Source of the DNA: Phycisphaerales bacterium
GTDB taxonomy: Bacteria; Planctomycetota; Phycisphaerae; Sedimentisphaerales; Anaerobacaceae
NCBI GenBank assembly: GCA_030602885.1
Contig: JAUVYV010000008.1
Location: 1-64,000 of the forward strand
Length of the DNA stretch: 64,000 nucleotides
Direction of reading: 5' to 3'
Position 1 is the first letter of the stretch; each line of letters begins with the position of its first letter. This document shows positions 8,875 through 18,366 of the stretch, piece by piece. Made by a program: the position numbers and the translations under genes. The notes under the pieces are model-generated. The model searched no databases and was not told where the DNA came from. It was given only the letters and a program-made list of their open reading frames with translations.

Positions 8875-9357
8875 ATGGGTAAGGCATGGGTTTATAAGAG
8901 AGATCATATCAATACGGATGAGATAATACCGGCGCGGTATCTCAATACGGACGATGAGCAGGAGTTGGCGAAGCACTGTATGGAGGATATCGACAAGGGA
9001 TTCGTCGGCAAGGTCGGCGAAGGTGACGTTATTGTGGCAGGTGAGGATTTCGGGTGCGGCTCCTCGCGGGAACATGCGGTCTGGGCGATACGCGGGGCGA
9101 AGGTGGCGACGGTGATAGCGAAGAGCTTTGCGCGGATATTTTATCGCAATGCCATAAACTGCGGGTTCTATCTTATCGAGTCGGCGGATGCGGCGGAGAA
9201 AATCGGCGACGGGGATAAGGTGGAAATCGACTATAAGGCCGGTATAATCAGGGACAAGACGGCGGGGGTTGAGATTAAGTTCAATCCGCTGCCGGGGTTT
9301 GCGCTGGAAATAATCAACGACGGCGGTCTGCTGGAGCATATAAAAAAGAAGGTATAG
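8875..9357 (+). CDS. leuD: 3-isopropylmalate dehydratase, small subunit
   Basis: The 160-aa swivel-domain partner of LeuC. It shows [17 protein letters not shown] at the N-terminus and the [14 protein letters not shown] substrate-recognition loop near residue 60, then [17 protein letters not shown] chose ATG 8875 with GAGGTGG five bases upstream. The maximal frame starts at 8848, inside the GxxExxY stub, and adds nine unmatched residues. It is followed 24 bases later by leuB. Confidence 0.94.
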   Translation: MGKAWVYKRDHINTDEIIPARYLNTDDEQELAKHCMEDIDKGFVGKVGEGDVIVAGEDFGCGSSREHAVWAIRGAKVATVIAKSFARIFYRNAINCGFYLIESADAAEKIGDGDKVEIDYKAGIIRDKTAGVEIKFNPLPGFALEIINDGGLLEHIKKKV

Positions 9358-9381
9358 TTTTTTTGCAAAGGAGACTTTGAC

Positions 9382-10470
9382 GTGGGTAAGAGTTATAAGA
9401 TAGCGGTTATGCCGGGTGATGGGACGGGGCCTGAGGTGACTGTCGAGGCGGTGAAAGTGTTGAATGCGGCGGCGGAGAAGTTCGGGTTTAAGCTGGATTT
9501 GACCGAGTTTGACTTCGGCGGTGAACGGTACAAGCGGACGGGTGAGACGCTGCCGGACAGCGCGATAGAAGAGCTGCGCAAGTTCGATTCGATTTTGCTT
9601 GGCGCCATAGGCCATCCCGATGTTGCGCCGGGGATACTGGAAAAGGGGATACTGCTCAAGGCGCGATTCGAGTTAGACCAGTATATAAATCTTCGGCCTG
9701 TGAAGCTGTATCCGGGTGTTGAGACGCCTTTGAAGGACAAAGGGCCTGATGATGTGGACTTTGTGGTGGTTCGTGAGAATACGGGGGGCCTGTACACAGG
9801 TACAGGCGGCTTTTCGATGAAGGGGACGGCTGAGGAGGTGGCGGTGCAGTCGGCTGTCTATACACGGTTTATGGTGGACAGGTGTCTGAAGTATGCCTTC
9901 GAGTATGCCCGCAAGTACGGCAAGAAGGCACGGGACAAGGGCGATAACAATACGCTTGCTCTGTCGGGCAAGACGAATGTGCTGACTTATGTGTATGATC
10001 TGTGGGAGCGGGCGTTCCATGAGATGGGCGAAAAAGACTACCCGGACATCGTCAGAGAATACTATCACGTCGATGCAACGTGTATGTGGTTTGTGAAGAA
10101 CCCCGAGTGGTTCGACGTGATCGTCACCGGTAACATGTTCGGTGACATCATCACCGACTTAGGTGCGATGATCCAGGGCGGGATGGGGATAGCTGCGGGC
10201 GGTAATTTGAATCCGGAAGGTGTGAGCATGTTCGAGCCGATAGGCGGAAGTGCACCGAAATATACGGGAAAGGGAGTGATAAATCCGTTGGCGGCGATTT
10301 GTGCCGGTCAGATGATGTTAGAGACCTTAGGCGAAGACGAAGCTGCGATAAAAATCGAAGATTCGGTCAAGTTTGTCACGGCCAATAAGCTCAAATCGAT
10401 GCAGGCGGGCAGGATGGGTTATTCGACGAGCGCGGTCGGTGACCTTGTCGCAGAAGCCGTGGCGGGTTAG
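9382..10470 (+). CDS. leuB: 3-isopropylmalate dehydrogenase (isocitrate/isopropylmalate dehydrogenase family)
   Basis: Oxidatively decarboxylates 3-isopropylmalate with NAD, the last unique step of leucine synthesis. The 362-aa protein begins at GTG 9382 with AAAGGAG eight bases upstream. Visible signatures are the N-terminal [10 protein letters not shown], the substrate-binding [22 protein letters not shown], the catalytic-site segment [19 protein letters not shown], and [15 protein letters not shown] near the NAD site. Placement behind leuD supports isopropylmalate over isocitrate or tartrate as substrate. Confidence 0.9.
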   Translation: MGKSYKIAVMPGDGTGPEVTVEAVKVLNAAAEKFGFKLDLTEFDFGGERYKRTGETLPDSAIEELRKFDSILLGAIGHPDVAPGILEKGILLKARFELDQYINLRPVKLYPGVETPLKDKGPDDVDFVVVRENTGGLYTGTGGFSMKGTAEEVAVQSAVYTRFMVDRCLKYAFEYARKYGKKARDKGDNNTLALSGKTNVLTYVYDLWERAFHEMGEKDYPDIVREYYHVDATCMWFVKNPEWFDVIVTGNMFGDIITDLGAMIQGGMGIAAGGNLNPEGVSMFEPIGGSAPKYTGKGVINPLAAICAGQMMLETLGEDEAAIKIEDSVKFVTANKLKSMQAGRMGYSTSAVGDLVAEAVAG

Positions 10471-10535
10471 GTCAAAATACGAATATCGAAATTCGAAATC
10501 CCAAGTGAACGGAATATCAAAAGTCAAAAGTCAAA

Positions 10536-10907
10536 ATGCAAAATGACAAATCAAAATTCAAAGATGAGTTCAAAAGGAGACTCTATACATTTACGCTGAG
10601 ACTTATCGAGTTCATTGACAAGCTGCCCAAGGGTAACGTCTCAATGCGGATCGGGGATCAACTGTTAAGAAGCGGAACGAGCATCATCGGCAACTATGTA
10701 GAAGGGCGCGCGGCAAGCAGCAAAAAGGATTTCACAAACTACTTCAACCATTCGCTGAAATCCTCTAATGAAAGTAAGCTTTGGTTTGCACTTCTTCGAG
10801 ACAGCAAACGTGCCAAAACCGAGGACGTGGCGTGGTTCCTGAGTGAACTCGACGAGATTGCGAAGGTTTTTGCATCAAGCATACTCACACTAAAGGGGAA
10901 GCGATGA
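10536..10907 (+). CDS. Four-helix bundle protein (S23/IVS family)
   Basis: 123 aa, all helical, with LRLIEFIDKLPKGNVSMRIG, QLLRSGTSIIGNYVEGRAAS and FNHSLKSSNESKLWF. These are the typical features of the four-helix bundle family (TIGR02436), first known from intervening sequences in 23S rRNA genes. The biochemical role is unknown. It is embedded in AT-rich filler on both sides (10471-10560 and 10908-10962), and its ATG lies inside that filler without a clear ribosome binding site. This fits the habit of such genes of travelling with repetitive intergenic DNA. Confidence 0.85.
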   Translation: MQNDKSKFKDEFKRRLYTFTLRLIEFIDKLPKGNVSMRIGDQLLRSGTSIIGNYVEGRAASSKKDFTNYFNHSLKSSNESKLWFALLRDSKRAKTEDVAWFLSELDEIAKVFASSILTLKGKR

Positions 10908-10963
10908 TTTTGCTTTTTGATATGTGGTTTTGATTTTTGCATTTTGATATTTGAGCTGAATTT

Positions 10964-11947
10964 ATGCCGGCGAATTTGACACCAGAGTATTTTAAGGCGG
11001 AGCGGTGGTATCGCAGTGCGGCGAGCACCGAAGAGAAGATCCTTGCGCTGGAGCGTATGCTGGCCGTAATGCCCAAGCACAAAGGCACTGATCATCTCAA
11101 GGCGGATTTGCGACACAAGCTCAGCAAGCTAAAAGAGGCGGCAACCAAAAAGAAAGGCGGCAAACAGCAGGATGTGTTCCATGTTCCGAGGGGCGGGTCG
11201 GGGCAAATTGCGCTGATTGGAACACCGAACAGCGGCAAGAGCTCGATTGTGGCGGCACTGACGAATGCGAAGGCCAACGTGGCTGAGTTTCCGTTTGCGA
11301 CGAGCGTGCCTGTTCCGGGGATGATGACGTTCGAAGGCGTTGCGATTCAGATAGTTGACATGCCGCCTGTTACGGCTGAGTTTGTTGCGCCGGGGCAGGT
11401 GGGGACATATCGTAACTGTGATTTGATTGGGATTGTGATTGATTTATCGGCTGAGCCGGTCGAGCAAATGAGGGTTGTTCTGGATTTTTTAGAGTCTCGG
11501 AGCTTACTGATGGATCGGGAGACGCCGGCGGTCGATGAGCACGGTAATCTTTTAGGTAAGCGGGTGTTCGTTATCTGTACGAAGGCGGACTTGGCTTCGG
11601 AGGGGGCGTTTGAGAAGTTCAGGGATAAGTGGGGGAAACGTTTTGAGGCGGTGAAGGTTTCGGCGGAGACGGGCGAGGGGATGGAGGAATTGGGAGGTTT
11701 TCTCTTTAAGCAGTTAAGGATCATCCGGATTTATGCCAAGCCGCCCGGTAAGAAGCCGGATATGGATGATCCTTTTACGCTTCCGGCGGGGTCAACGGTG
11801 ATGGATATGGCGGAGGCGATTCACCGCGAGCTTGCGGAGAAGCTACGGTTTGCGAGGATTTGGGGGACGGGGGTTTATGACGGGCAGAACGCGCAGCGCA
11901 ATCACGTGTTGTGCGACAGGGACATAATTGAATTGCATTTCAATTGA
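10964..11947 (+). CDS. TGS-domain GTPase of the DRG/Obg-related family
   Basis: 327 aa. The first 75 residues are a helical lead (KAERWYRSAASTEEK and a Lys-rich KKKGGK tract). A G domain follows with P-loop GTPNSGKSS, G2-like FPFATSVPVPGMM, G3 DMPP instead of the usual DxPG, and G4 CTKAD. A C-terminal TGS domain spans about residues 255-327 (FTLPAGSTVMDMAEAIH, ending IELHFN). DRG/Obg proteins act around the ribosome and translation; the precise role here is inference. The G3 motif DMPPV replaces DTPGL and is worth noting for hydrolysis. No operon partner is evident. Confidence 0.88.
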   Translation: MPANLTPEYFKAERWYRSAASTEEKILALERMLAVMPKHKGTDHLKADLRHKLSKLKEAATKKKGGKQQDVFHVPRGGSGQIALIGTPNSGKSSIVAALTNAKANVAEFPFATSVPVPGMMTFEGVAIQIVDMPPVTAEFVAPGQVGTYRNCDLIGIVIDLSAEPVEQMRVVLDFLESRSLLMDRETPAVDEHGNLLGKRVFVICTKADLASEGAFEKFRDKWGKRFEAVKVSAETGEGMEELGGFLFKQLRIIRIYAKPPGKKPDMDDPFTLPAGSTVMDMAEAIHRELAEKLRFARIWGTGVYDGQNAQRNHVLCDRDIIELHFN

Positions 11948-12032
11948 CTATTTTCGATTTACTATTTAATATTGGAAGGGTGATGTTTCGTTTTGCCAAA
12001 CTGCGAAGAACGGACAAGTGGTGGAGTCAGAT

Positions 12033-12227
12033 ATGGAGTGTAAGAAGAGTGAGAATTTGAAAAAATGCAATTGCTCATATCCCGGGTGCGGCAAGAAGGG
12101 TATGTGCTGTGAGTGTATCAGTTACCATTTGTCGATGAAGGAGCTTCCCGGCTGTTGTTTCCCCGACGACGTAGAAAGGACCTACGACAGGAGTTTTGCG
12201 GCGTTTTCGAAGGCGTGGAATCTTTAG
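12033..12227 (+). CDS. DUF6485 small cysteine-rich protein
   Basis: A 64-aa protein with nine Cys, mostly in [29 protein letters not shown] and [19 protein letters not shown]. This pattern is that of the small DUF6485 family, presumably metal-binding. I start at ATG 12033, seven bases after TGGAG, rather than at the upstream in-frame 12018. Its stop codon overlaps by three bases with the stop of a transposase stub on the other strand. Confidence 0.8.
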   Translation: MECKKSENLKKCNCSYPGCGKKGMCCECISYHLSMKELPGCCFPDDVERTYDRSFAAFSKAWNL

Positions 12228-12352
12228 ACTGTTTGCATGGTGCTGGCGACATCCCATTTGCGACAGACCTCGGATACAGACATTTTTCCGCTCAACATAT
12301 CCAGCACTATTTCCATCTTTTGCTCATCGGTAAACTTTGATGCTCTACCCAT
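12224..12352 (-). pseudogene. Transposase N-terminal fragment (HTH of an IS3-like transposase)
   Basis: The minus strand from ATG 12352 gives KFTDEQKMEIVLDMLSGKMS then VSEVCRKWDVA. This is the helix-turn-helix that opens IS3-family OrfA proteins. It stops after 42 residues, before the Tyr-Arg-Trp-Lys segment that normally follows, and no DDE domain is present. The sequence in front of it (12353-12412) contains CCTGACCCC, a string shared with the repeat array at the left edge. Confidence 0.75.
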
Positions 12353-12412
12353 CTTTGAGACCCCTTTCAAGGATTCGACTGACGCCTGACCCCTGGCTAC
12401 GGTCTCCTGTTT

Positions 12413-13699
12413 TCAATACACTCTCGCAATCCTCGCGCCCGGATAGTAGTATCCAAGGATGCCCGTGGCCGTATGTCCTGCTCTGGCCATACCCTCCGCG
12501 CCGCACTGGCACATCCCCACGCCATGTCCCCAGCCGCGCCCGCTCATAAACGCCCAGTTATCACCAAGCAAGACTATCTTAAAGCTCGTACTTCGCAAGG
12601 TATTGCCCGTCGGGTCAACCGTAAGCCGAAAATCCTCGCCGCGAAGCCAGTCGCTCTTGCCGTCGGCGCCGACAACCTTGACCTTCGTCACGCGAGAAAG
12701 CTCCTCGTACTCGCTTTGCCGCGCCACCTCGATACCTGTTATCGTTCCGAGCTGTCTGATGCTTGAGTAGCTCTCCGTCAGCTTTTTCGACACCTCTTCT
12801 TTGCTGTACTGTGCCATCGGCCAGAAAAAATGCTTCGCTTTCGCCACGTCCCTGCAGTAAGGACACGTAACGCCGCACAAAGGCCCGTACGAGTCCCCGA
12901 AAACACCCCTGCTGTTCTCGGTATGTCCGGCGCAGGTCGAGCTGTAATAGCTCGGAAATATATCCTCTGCGCCGTCCTGTTTGCAGAAGAGCACCTGCCC
13001 TGCTGTGTCGTTCACCGCCTTCCACACCTGACGCGATTCACCCTTGAGGCCCAAGTACACCTGATTCGCAGCCGTCTTCGTCACGTCCCAGTTTCGCCGG
13101 CGTCCGAATCGTTTCTTGATAAACAGACAATACGTCCTCGCCGCTATCGCCTGGGCCTTCAGCGCCTCCGGCTCCCAGTGCCTGGGCATCTCCGCCCCCA
13201 CCACGCCGGCCAGATATGCCTCGGCCGGCACGTGATTGATGACGTCGAAGCTCTGCCTGTCCGGATTCAATCGCAGCTCTATCTTACCGCGATACTTGTC
13301 GCCATCTACGCCGACAATATGCGGCTTGCTCGCTACGACAATCAGCCGTTCCGACTCGAACGAGCGTCCCGAGATTTGAAATCCGCCCTGTGTTAATCGC
13401 ACGTCGAGCACCTCACCGTCCCTGAAAAACAGTGTATCCGGTATCATGGTACGTCCCGCACCGTCGGTTATGTGAAATATCGACTCGACGCCCAGAGAGC
13501 ACCGATTCACATCGTTGGCCAGCAGCACCCGGACCCAGTACTCCGGCCCGATGTCCATATGAGGAGTCGTTCGCACAAGCTCCCTCGCCTTACAGCCGAA
13601 AAGACCCGTAGCAACAGACAACGACACCAGTGAAACAACAAATGAGAAAATCGCCCCCTTAAGTGCTCTCGATGGACACCACCAGCACGCCTTTTTCAC
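12413..13699 (-). CDS. SpoIID/LytB-domain protein (amidase-enhancer/lytic transglycosylase family), lipoprotein-like
   Basis: A 428-aa envelope protein. An N-terminal hydrophobic segment (FSFVVSLVSLSVATGLFGC) ends in a Cys that could be lipidated. The SpoIID domain shows PAEAYLAGVVGAEMP with the Glu that is catalytic in SpoIID, ALKAQAIAARTYCL, YYSSTCAGHTE, and the closing GRGWGHGVGMCQCGAEGMA. SpoIID-family proteins cleave denuded glycan strands of peptidoglycan. I choose GTG 13699 (GGAG seven bases upstream); the maximal frame begins at a TTG at 13747. The Cys-rich segment GPLCGVTCPYCRD in the middle is extra to many relatives. It lies upstream of no same-strand partner. Confidence 0.85.
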   Translation of the reverse strand: MKKACWWCPSRALKGAIFSFVVSLVSLSVATGLFGCKARELVRTTPHMDIGPEYWVRVLLANDVNRCSLGVESIFHITDGAGRTMIPDTLFFRDGEVLDVRLTQGGFQISGRSFESERLIVVASKPHIVGVDGDKYRGKIELRLNPDRQSFDVINHVPAEAYLAGVVGAEMPRHWEPEALKAQAIAARTYCLFIKKRFGRRRNWDVTKTAANQVYLGLKGESRQVWKAVNDTAGQVLFCKQDGAEDIFPSYYSSTCAGHTENSRGVFGDSYGPLCGVTCPYCRDVAKAKHFFWPMAQYSKEEVSKKLTESYSSIRQLGTITGIEVARQSEYEELSRVTKVKVVGADGKSDWLRGEDFRLTVDPTGNTLRSTSFKIVLLGDNWAFMSGRGWGHGVGMCQCGAEGMARAGHTATGILGYYYPGARIARVY

Positions 13700-13813
13700 T
13701 AAGATTCTCCGCCTCTGTTCTGCTTTTGATTCCGTGATTCTCAGCAATCCAAAAGTTGCCCGGCCAAGACCTTAAATACCGTTGCAATCTCCGCTGAACC
13801 GCTCGAACCGGTC

Positions 13814-15142
13814 CTATTCAAGCGTCCGCAGCGATAGCCCGATATCTTCCAGCGCCTTGTTGATCTCGTTTAAGCTTGTCACACCGAAGTTCTTGCATCC
13901 TAAAAGTTCCGCCTCGGTCTTGCGGACCAGCTCACCGAGTGTCCGTATGCTCAGAGCATGAAGCGCCTTGCGGGCACGAACTGAAAGCTGCAAATCGTCC
14001 ACCGGCTTATTCGACAAACTCTGGTCTGCTGCCTCGGCCTCAGCCGCATCGAGCGCCTCCTCCGCTGCAAGCTTCTTCTCTTCCAGCTCCATGCCCAGGT
14101 AAAGCGACCGGGGATCGAGAATAGCCTTGATCTCGCGAAGTGAGGTCTCCCCGAAGTTCTTGTATGAAAGAAGCTCCACCTCGGTGATTCTCAACAGGTC
14201 TCCCAAGGTATCGATCTTCATCTTCTTCAGGCAGTTCCTGCTCCGAACCGACAGCTCAAAGTCACTTATCGGCGTCTCCAGTATCTGCGTGCGCCGGCTC
14301 TTTCGCTTCTCCTTCTCCTCGTCATAGACCATCGTCTTGGAGCTCTCGATATCCTTTTTAAAAAGTTGCGCTCGCTTGTGGTTCGGATGGTACGTTAGAA
14401 CCTCATCCACGCATCGACTTGCCTTGTCGTATTCCTCCCGGTCCTCGTACAGCACGGCAAGGTTCAGCAGCGCACTTACATAAACAGGCCCCATCGACAC
14501 AATTTGCTTGTAGTAATCGATGGCCGCTTCCTCGTCACCGGACAGGTCGCACCGATAGGCCAGATAGAAAAGCGCACCCTGATGCTCGGGAGAAAGCTCC
14601 AGGGCCAGCTTGTAATTGTCCATCGCCTCCTCATAAGACCCCTGTGCCTCCTGCAGCCGGGCAAGCTGGCAATGATACTCGGCGCTTACATTCTTGAAAT
14701 TCGAACGGCCCTTCAACTCCTTCTCCGCCGCCTTAAAGTTCCCCGCCTGCCGATGCGTTGCCACCTTTTCCATCGCTACTGCCAGGGCGTCCTCGCCCTG
14801 GGCTTTGGCCTTGTCGAAATTGGCGATGGCATCATCGAATTGCTTCATTCGCCGAAGCGCATAGCCCAGGTACATGTATTTCGCCGCACAGTCGTTACCC
14901 TTCTGCAGCTTGCCAAGCGCGTCTGCGTCCCTGCCGAGGATGCACAGCCCTATCCCCGTTGCAAGACAGCCCCTGGCGCCCGTTTTCGAGAGGTTCTGCT
15001 CAACCTGCCGGCTGAAAGCAGCGGCGTTGGCCTCGCTCGAATGTACCTGTGCCGACAGCCGCTTTATCTGCGCCATTGACGGCAGCTCGGCTGCGAACAA
15101 ATCAATTTCCGACCCGGTGACCTGAACCTGTTCCTGCTCCAT
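13814..15142 (-). CDS. TPR protein with two RNA polymerase alpha-CTD-like domains
   Basis: 442 aa. Residues about 50-260 are TPR-type helical repeats (AKYMYLGYALRRMKQFDDA, YEEAMDNYKLALELSPEHQ, ALLNLAVLYEDREEYDKA). Two copies of the helix-hairpin-helix alpha-CTD fold follow, at about 291-350 (ELSVRSRNCLKKMKIDTLGD) and 382-442 (QLSVRARKALHALSIRTLGE). By alignment with E. coli alpha, the key DNA-contact Arg265 is kept in both copies, Asn268 only in the first, Gly296 in both and Lys298 in neither. No other alpha-subunit domain is present, so it is not RpoA. It may bind DNA, a regulator or the ribosome; the function is unknown. ATG 15142 has AGGAG upstream and a sigma70-like promoter at 15210-15237. 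Confidence 0.85.
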   Translation of the reverse strand: MEQEQVQVTGSEIDLFAAELPSMAQIKRLSAQVHSSEANAAAFSRQVEQNLSKTGARGCLATGIGLCILGRDADALGKLQKGNDCAAKYMYLGYALRRMKQFDDAIANFDKAKAQGEDALAVAMEKVATHRQAGNFKAAEKELKGRSNFKNVSAEYHCQLARLQEAQGSYEEAMDNYKLALELSPEHQGALFYLAYRCDLSGDEEAAIDYYKQIVSMGPVYVSALLNLAVLYEDREEYDKASRCVDEVLTYHPNHKRAQLFKKDIESSKTMVYDEEKEKRKSRRTQILETPISDFELSVRSRNCLKKMKIDTLGDLLRITEVELLSYKNFGETSLREIKAILDPRSLYLGMELEEKKLAAEEALDAAEAEAADQSLSNKPVDDLQLSVRARKALHALSIRTLGELVRKTEAELLGCKNFGVTSLNEINKALEDIGLSLRTLE

Positions 15143-15209
15143 GTCTATTCAGCTCCTAATACATTTGTATGCCAGTGCTCCTGAGTATTCCGCTATGTGC
15201 AAGCCCACT

Positions 15210-15237
15210 ATTATATCGGGATAGCGATGCATTGCAA
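15210..15237 (-). promoter_or_regulatory. Sigma70-type promoter for the TPR/alpha-CTD gene
   Basis: On the minus strand TTGCAA (15237-15232), a 16-base spacer and a perfect TATAAT (15215-15210), about 65 bases before the start codon at 15142. The rest of 15143-15492 holds no gene I can support. Confidence 0.55.
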
Positions 15238-15492
15238 TAGCTTTTTTGGCGTGGAAATGGGCTTTAGGGTGATCCGCAGGGTATTTTTGGGGCGGGCAGC
15301 GGGGGTGGGTCAGGCCGGGCTCGAGGGGGTATCAGGCCGGCTCGGCAAAGGGGATTTTGCGCTACTATTATCCGGGGGCGAGGTAACGTCCGCGGGGTGG
15401 TGTTTTGGGGAAGTGTGGTGTATAATTCGCGGCAGGTGTTTTTGGTGTGAATGATTTGGTGATTGAGAGTTGGCAGAAAGAGAGGTAAAGCG

Positions 15493-16827
15493 ATGCGTTT
15501 TAGAGGATTGATTGCGGTGTTGGCGGGTTGTGTTCTTATCGCTGCGGGATGTCAGGAAGGAGCGATGTTCGGCCGTGCAAAGGCGGGAGGAGGTGGGAAG
15601 TGGGTGAGGATATTCAACGGCAAGAACTTTAAGGGGTGGGATGGAGACGCGGATTTCTGGTCGGTCAAGGACGGTGCGATACACGGCGAGACGACAAACG
15701 AGAAACGGGCGAAGAATAATACGTTTCTTATCTGGCGTGGCGGGACGGTCCGGGATTTTCAATTGAAGCTGAAATTCAGAATCGAAAGCGGCAATGCGGG
15801 TGTGCAGTTTCGCAGCAGGGACACAAGCGCGCATCGGAGCAAGTGGAGCGTTGCAGGTTATCAGGCGGAGGTTTGCAACGAGCAGCCGCAGGTGGGATTT
15901 TTGTATGAAGAGGCAGGACGAGGAGGATTAGTGCCGACGGGCAAGTTTGTTGTTATCGACAGAAGAGGAAACAAGCACATTGTTCGTGAGATAGCGGACG
16001 GTAACTCTTTGGTGGAGGCAGGTTACTATAAGCCGAAGGAGTGGAACGAGTATGTCATCACTGCGCTGGGCAATCATATTACGCTGGAGCTCAATGGTCA
16101 CAAGACGGTGGAGCTGATTGACAACGACCCGACAGGCAGGGCGATGGAAGGACTGCTTGCACTGCAGATACACATGGGGCCTGCGATGGTGGTGGAGTAC
16201 AAGGATATTTATCTGAAGCGATTCAAGTCGCCGTATGATAATGCTGTGGTCTTGTTTAACGGCAAAGACCTTTCGCAATGGCGTTCAAGGCCCGGTAGCT
16301 GGGTTGTCGAGGAAGATGGGTCGCTGTTTGCGAAGGGGCCGGGCAATATCTGGACGGAGAAGGAGTACGGGGACTTTATTTTAGACCTGGATTTTAAGGT
16401 GCTTCACAGGGGTAACAGCGGGATATTCATCCGGACGGTGGATATCGAGGATGAGGTGCAGACGGGTATCGAGGTGCAGCTTTTTGACAACTTCAGTACG
16501 GGCGGTACGTACGATGTGAGAAGGGGAAGCTGCGGGGCGATTTACGATTGCCAGGCGCCTTCGCGGAACGTGTGCAACCCGCCGGGTGAGTGGAACCATA
16601 TAACGATTACGGCGGTGGACAACTGGATCAATATCGTGATGAATGAGACGCCGATTATCGATATGGACCTGGACCGGTGGACCGAGGCGGGCAAGAACCC
16701 CGATGGGACAAAAAACAAGTTTCAGACGGCATACAAGGATATGGCGAGAACCGGGTATATCGGATTTCAGTATCATAACGACCCGGTGTGGTATCGGAAC
16801 GTGCGGATAGTGCCGCTGGACAAATAA
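15493..16827 (+). CDS. Lipoprotein with two DUF1080 (3-keto-disaccharide hydrolase-type) domains
   Basis: 444 aa. Signal peptide with lipobox LIAAGC (Cys at about residue 17). Two consecutive concanavalin-like DUF1080 domains follow, each opening with the hallmark FNGK-x-x-x-x-W: FNGKNFKGWDGDADFW and, near residue 250, FNGKDLSQWRSRPGSW. Each repeats the GN(A/S)G-[VI]-[QF]-[FI]-R motif (SGNAGVQFRSR, RGNSGIFIRTV) and the Q-x-E-x segment. DUF1080 proteins include lyase/hydrolase enzymes that split 3-keto-glycosides made by Gfo/Idh/MocA dehydrogenases. I start at ATG 15493 (GAGAGG upstream), which gives the clean lipoprotein signal. It sits just before a PQQ-like propeller and several exported dehydrogenases. 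Confidence 0.88.
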   Translation: MRFRGLIAVLAGCVLIAAGCQEGAMFGRAKAGGGGKWVRIFNGKNFKGWDGDADFWSVKDGAIHGETTNEKRAKNNTFLIWRGGTVRDFQLKLKFRIESGNAGVQFRSRDTSAHRSKWSVAGYQAEVCNEQPQVGFLYEEAGRGGLVPTGKFVVIDRRGNKHIVREIADGNSLVEAGYYKPKEWNEYVITALGNHITLELNGHKTVELIDNDPTGRAMEGLLALQIHMGPAMVVEYKDIYLKRFKSPYDNAVVLFNGKDLSQWRSRPGSWVVEEDGSLFAKGPGNIWTEKEYGDFILDLDFKVLHRGNSGIFIRTVDIEDEVQTGIEVQLFDNFSTGGTYDVRRGSCGAIYDCQAPSRNVCNPPGEWNHITITAVDNWINIVMNETPIIDMDLDRWTEAGKNPDGTKNKFQTAYKDMARTGYIGFQYHNDPVWYRNVRIVPLDK

Positions 16828-16895
16828 GAGCAAAAGTGGTCGTGTCTAAGGGGCGCAGCTGGGAAATGGTAATTAATGATGTGGAGATGGTTTCG

Positions 16896-18224
16896 ATGAA
16901 AAGAGTGAACAGTGTGGTGGTTGGGTTGGCTGTTGTGATGGCAATTCTTTCGGGCAATGTCTATGGCGAGGCTGGTGCGGGGTATTGGCCGATGTGGCGG
17001 GGACCTTTAGGGTCGGGTGTTGTGGAGAAGGGTAATCCGCCTGTTAATTGGAGCGAGACGGAGAATATCAAGTGGAAGGTTGAGTTTCCCGGTGAGGGGA
17101 CATCGAGTCCGATTATCTGGGGTGACAAGATTTTCTTTCAGACGGCAATCGAGACGGACAAGAAAGGCGGCGTCGGCGGCGCAGGGGGGAAGGAGGTGCC
17201 ATTTCACGGTGGTACGGCGCCGGACAACGTGCATAAGTTCAATGTTGTGTGCATGGATAGAAAGAGCGGCGAGGTTCTGTGGCAGCGGACGCTGCGGGAG
17301 GAACAGCCGCACGAGGGGCATCATCCCGACCACGGGTTTGCTTCGTTTTCACCGGTGACGGACGGAAAGCACGTTTGGGTGAACTTTGGTTCGAGAGGCG
17401 TGCATTGTTTTGATGTGGAGGGGGAAGTGAAATGGAGTAAGGATTTTGGGAAGATGAAGACGCGGGCGGGGTTTGGCGAGGGCAGTTCGCCGGCGGTAGT
17501 CGGCGAGTCGCTGATAGTGGTGATGGACCAGGATGGGGATTCGTTTATTTATGCGCTGAACAAGGTGACAGGGGAGGTTATCTGGAAGAAGGGGCGCGAT
17601 GAGCTGACGAACTGGGCGACACCGGTGGCGACGGAGGTGGACGGGAAGATGCAGGTCATCATGAGCGGCGCGAAGTTCATTCGAAGTTATGATCTCAAAA
17701 CGGGTGACATTGTCTGGCAATGCTCGGGGATGACGCAGAATGTGGTTCCAACGCCGGTTGTTGCTTTCGGGAGGGTTTATTGTGCCAGCGGTTTTCGGGG
17801 CAGTGCTCTTGTGGTGATTGAGCTTGGGCGGAGCGGTGATTTGACGGGAACGGATGCGATTGCGTGGCAGGTGAATAAGGCGACACCTTATGTACCGTCG
17901 CCGCTTCTGTCCGGGGGGAAGATTTACGTGTGCTCGGTGAACGAGGCGATTGTGTCGTGCTATGATGCGAAGACGGGCGAGGTGAAGTTCTTCAAGCAGC
18001 GGCTCGAAGGGTTGAAGGGTATTTATGCGTCGCCGGTTGCCGTGGCAGGGCGGCTTTATTTTGTGGGTCGCAATGGGGTAACGGCGGTTCTCAAGGAGTC
18101 GGATAAGATCGAGGTGCTTGCGACGAATACACTTGATGAAAGAATCGATGCGTCGCCGGCGGTTGTTGGGGACGAACTGTACCTGAAGGGCAAGACGCAT
18201 CTGTATTGCATTGCCAGGCCGTGA
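16896..18224 (+). CDS. Secreted PQQ-like beta-propeller protein
   Basis: 442 aa with a signal peptide (VVVGLAVVMAILSGNVYG) followed by WPMWRGPLGSGV, the characteristic opening of planctomycetal outer-membrane PQQ-like (BamB-type) propellers. Propeller blades are marked by repeated aromatic closings: GTSSPIIWGDKIFF, CMDRKSGEVLWQRTL, SSPAVVGESLIVVMDQDG, ALNKVTGEVIWKKGRDE, SYDLKTGDIVWQCSG, YDAKTGEVKFFKQ and ASPAVVGDELYLKGK. No cofactor-binding catalytic residues of true quinoprotein dehydrogenases are evident, so it is likely a binding or scaffold protein. I use ATG 16896 (GGAG upstream); the maximal frame overlaps the DUF1080 gene. Confidence 0.85.
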   Translation: MKRVNSVVVGLAVVMAILSGNVYGEAGAGYWPMWRGPLGSGVVEKGNPPVNWSETENIKWKVEFPGEGTSSPIIWGDKIFFQTAIETDKKGGVGGAGGKEVPFHGGTAPDNVHKFNVVCMDRKSGEVLWQRTLREEQPHEGHHPDHGFASFSPVTDGKHVWVNFGSRGVHCFDVEGEVKWSKDFGKMKTRAGFGEGSSPAVVGESLIVVMDQDGDSFIYALNKVTGEVIWKKGRDELTNWATPVATEVDGKMQVIMSGAKFIRSYDLKTGDIVWQCSGMTQNVVPTPVVAFGRVYCASGFRGSALVVIELGRSGDLTGTDAIAWQVNKATPYVPSPLLSGGKIYVCSVNEAIVSCYDAKTGEVKFFKQRLEGLKGIYASPVAVAGRLYFVGRNGVTAVLKESDKIEVLATNTLDERIDASPAVVGDELYLKGKTHLYCIARP

Positions 18225-18366
18225 GAAGCACCGAACCTCAAAATTCGCTGCGCTGTTATGATTTTGCCGTTGGGTCGCAATAAACCGGATTTTCTATTCG
18301 TCTGCACTGGCATTGGTTCGGATGTTACGGAACACAAGAGAAACGTGATCCTGGAAGGAGAATGCT

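Noticed and set aside
8734-9615. 293-codon minus-strand ORF
   Set aside because: Antisense of leuD and the leuB start; those genes are unmistakable on the other strand.
12113-12340. 75-codon plus-strand ORF over the transposase stub
   Set aside because: Shadow frame; the minus-strand HTH match and the DUF6485 frame explain this stretch.
15197-15454. 85-codon ORF before the DUF1080 gene
   Set aside because: Gly/Arg-rich without family match; it overlaps the promoter region of the TPR gene.
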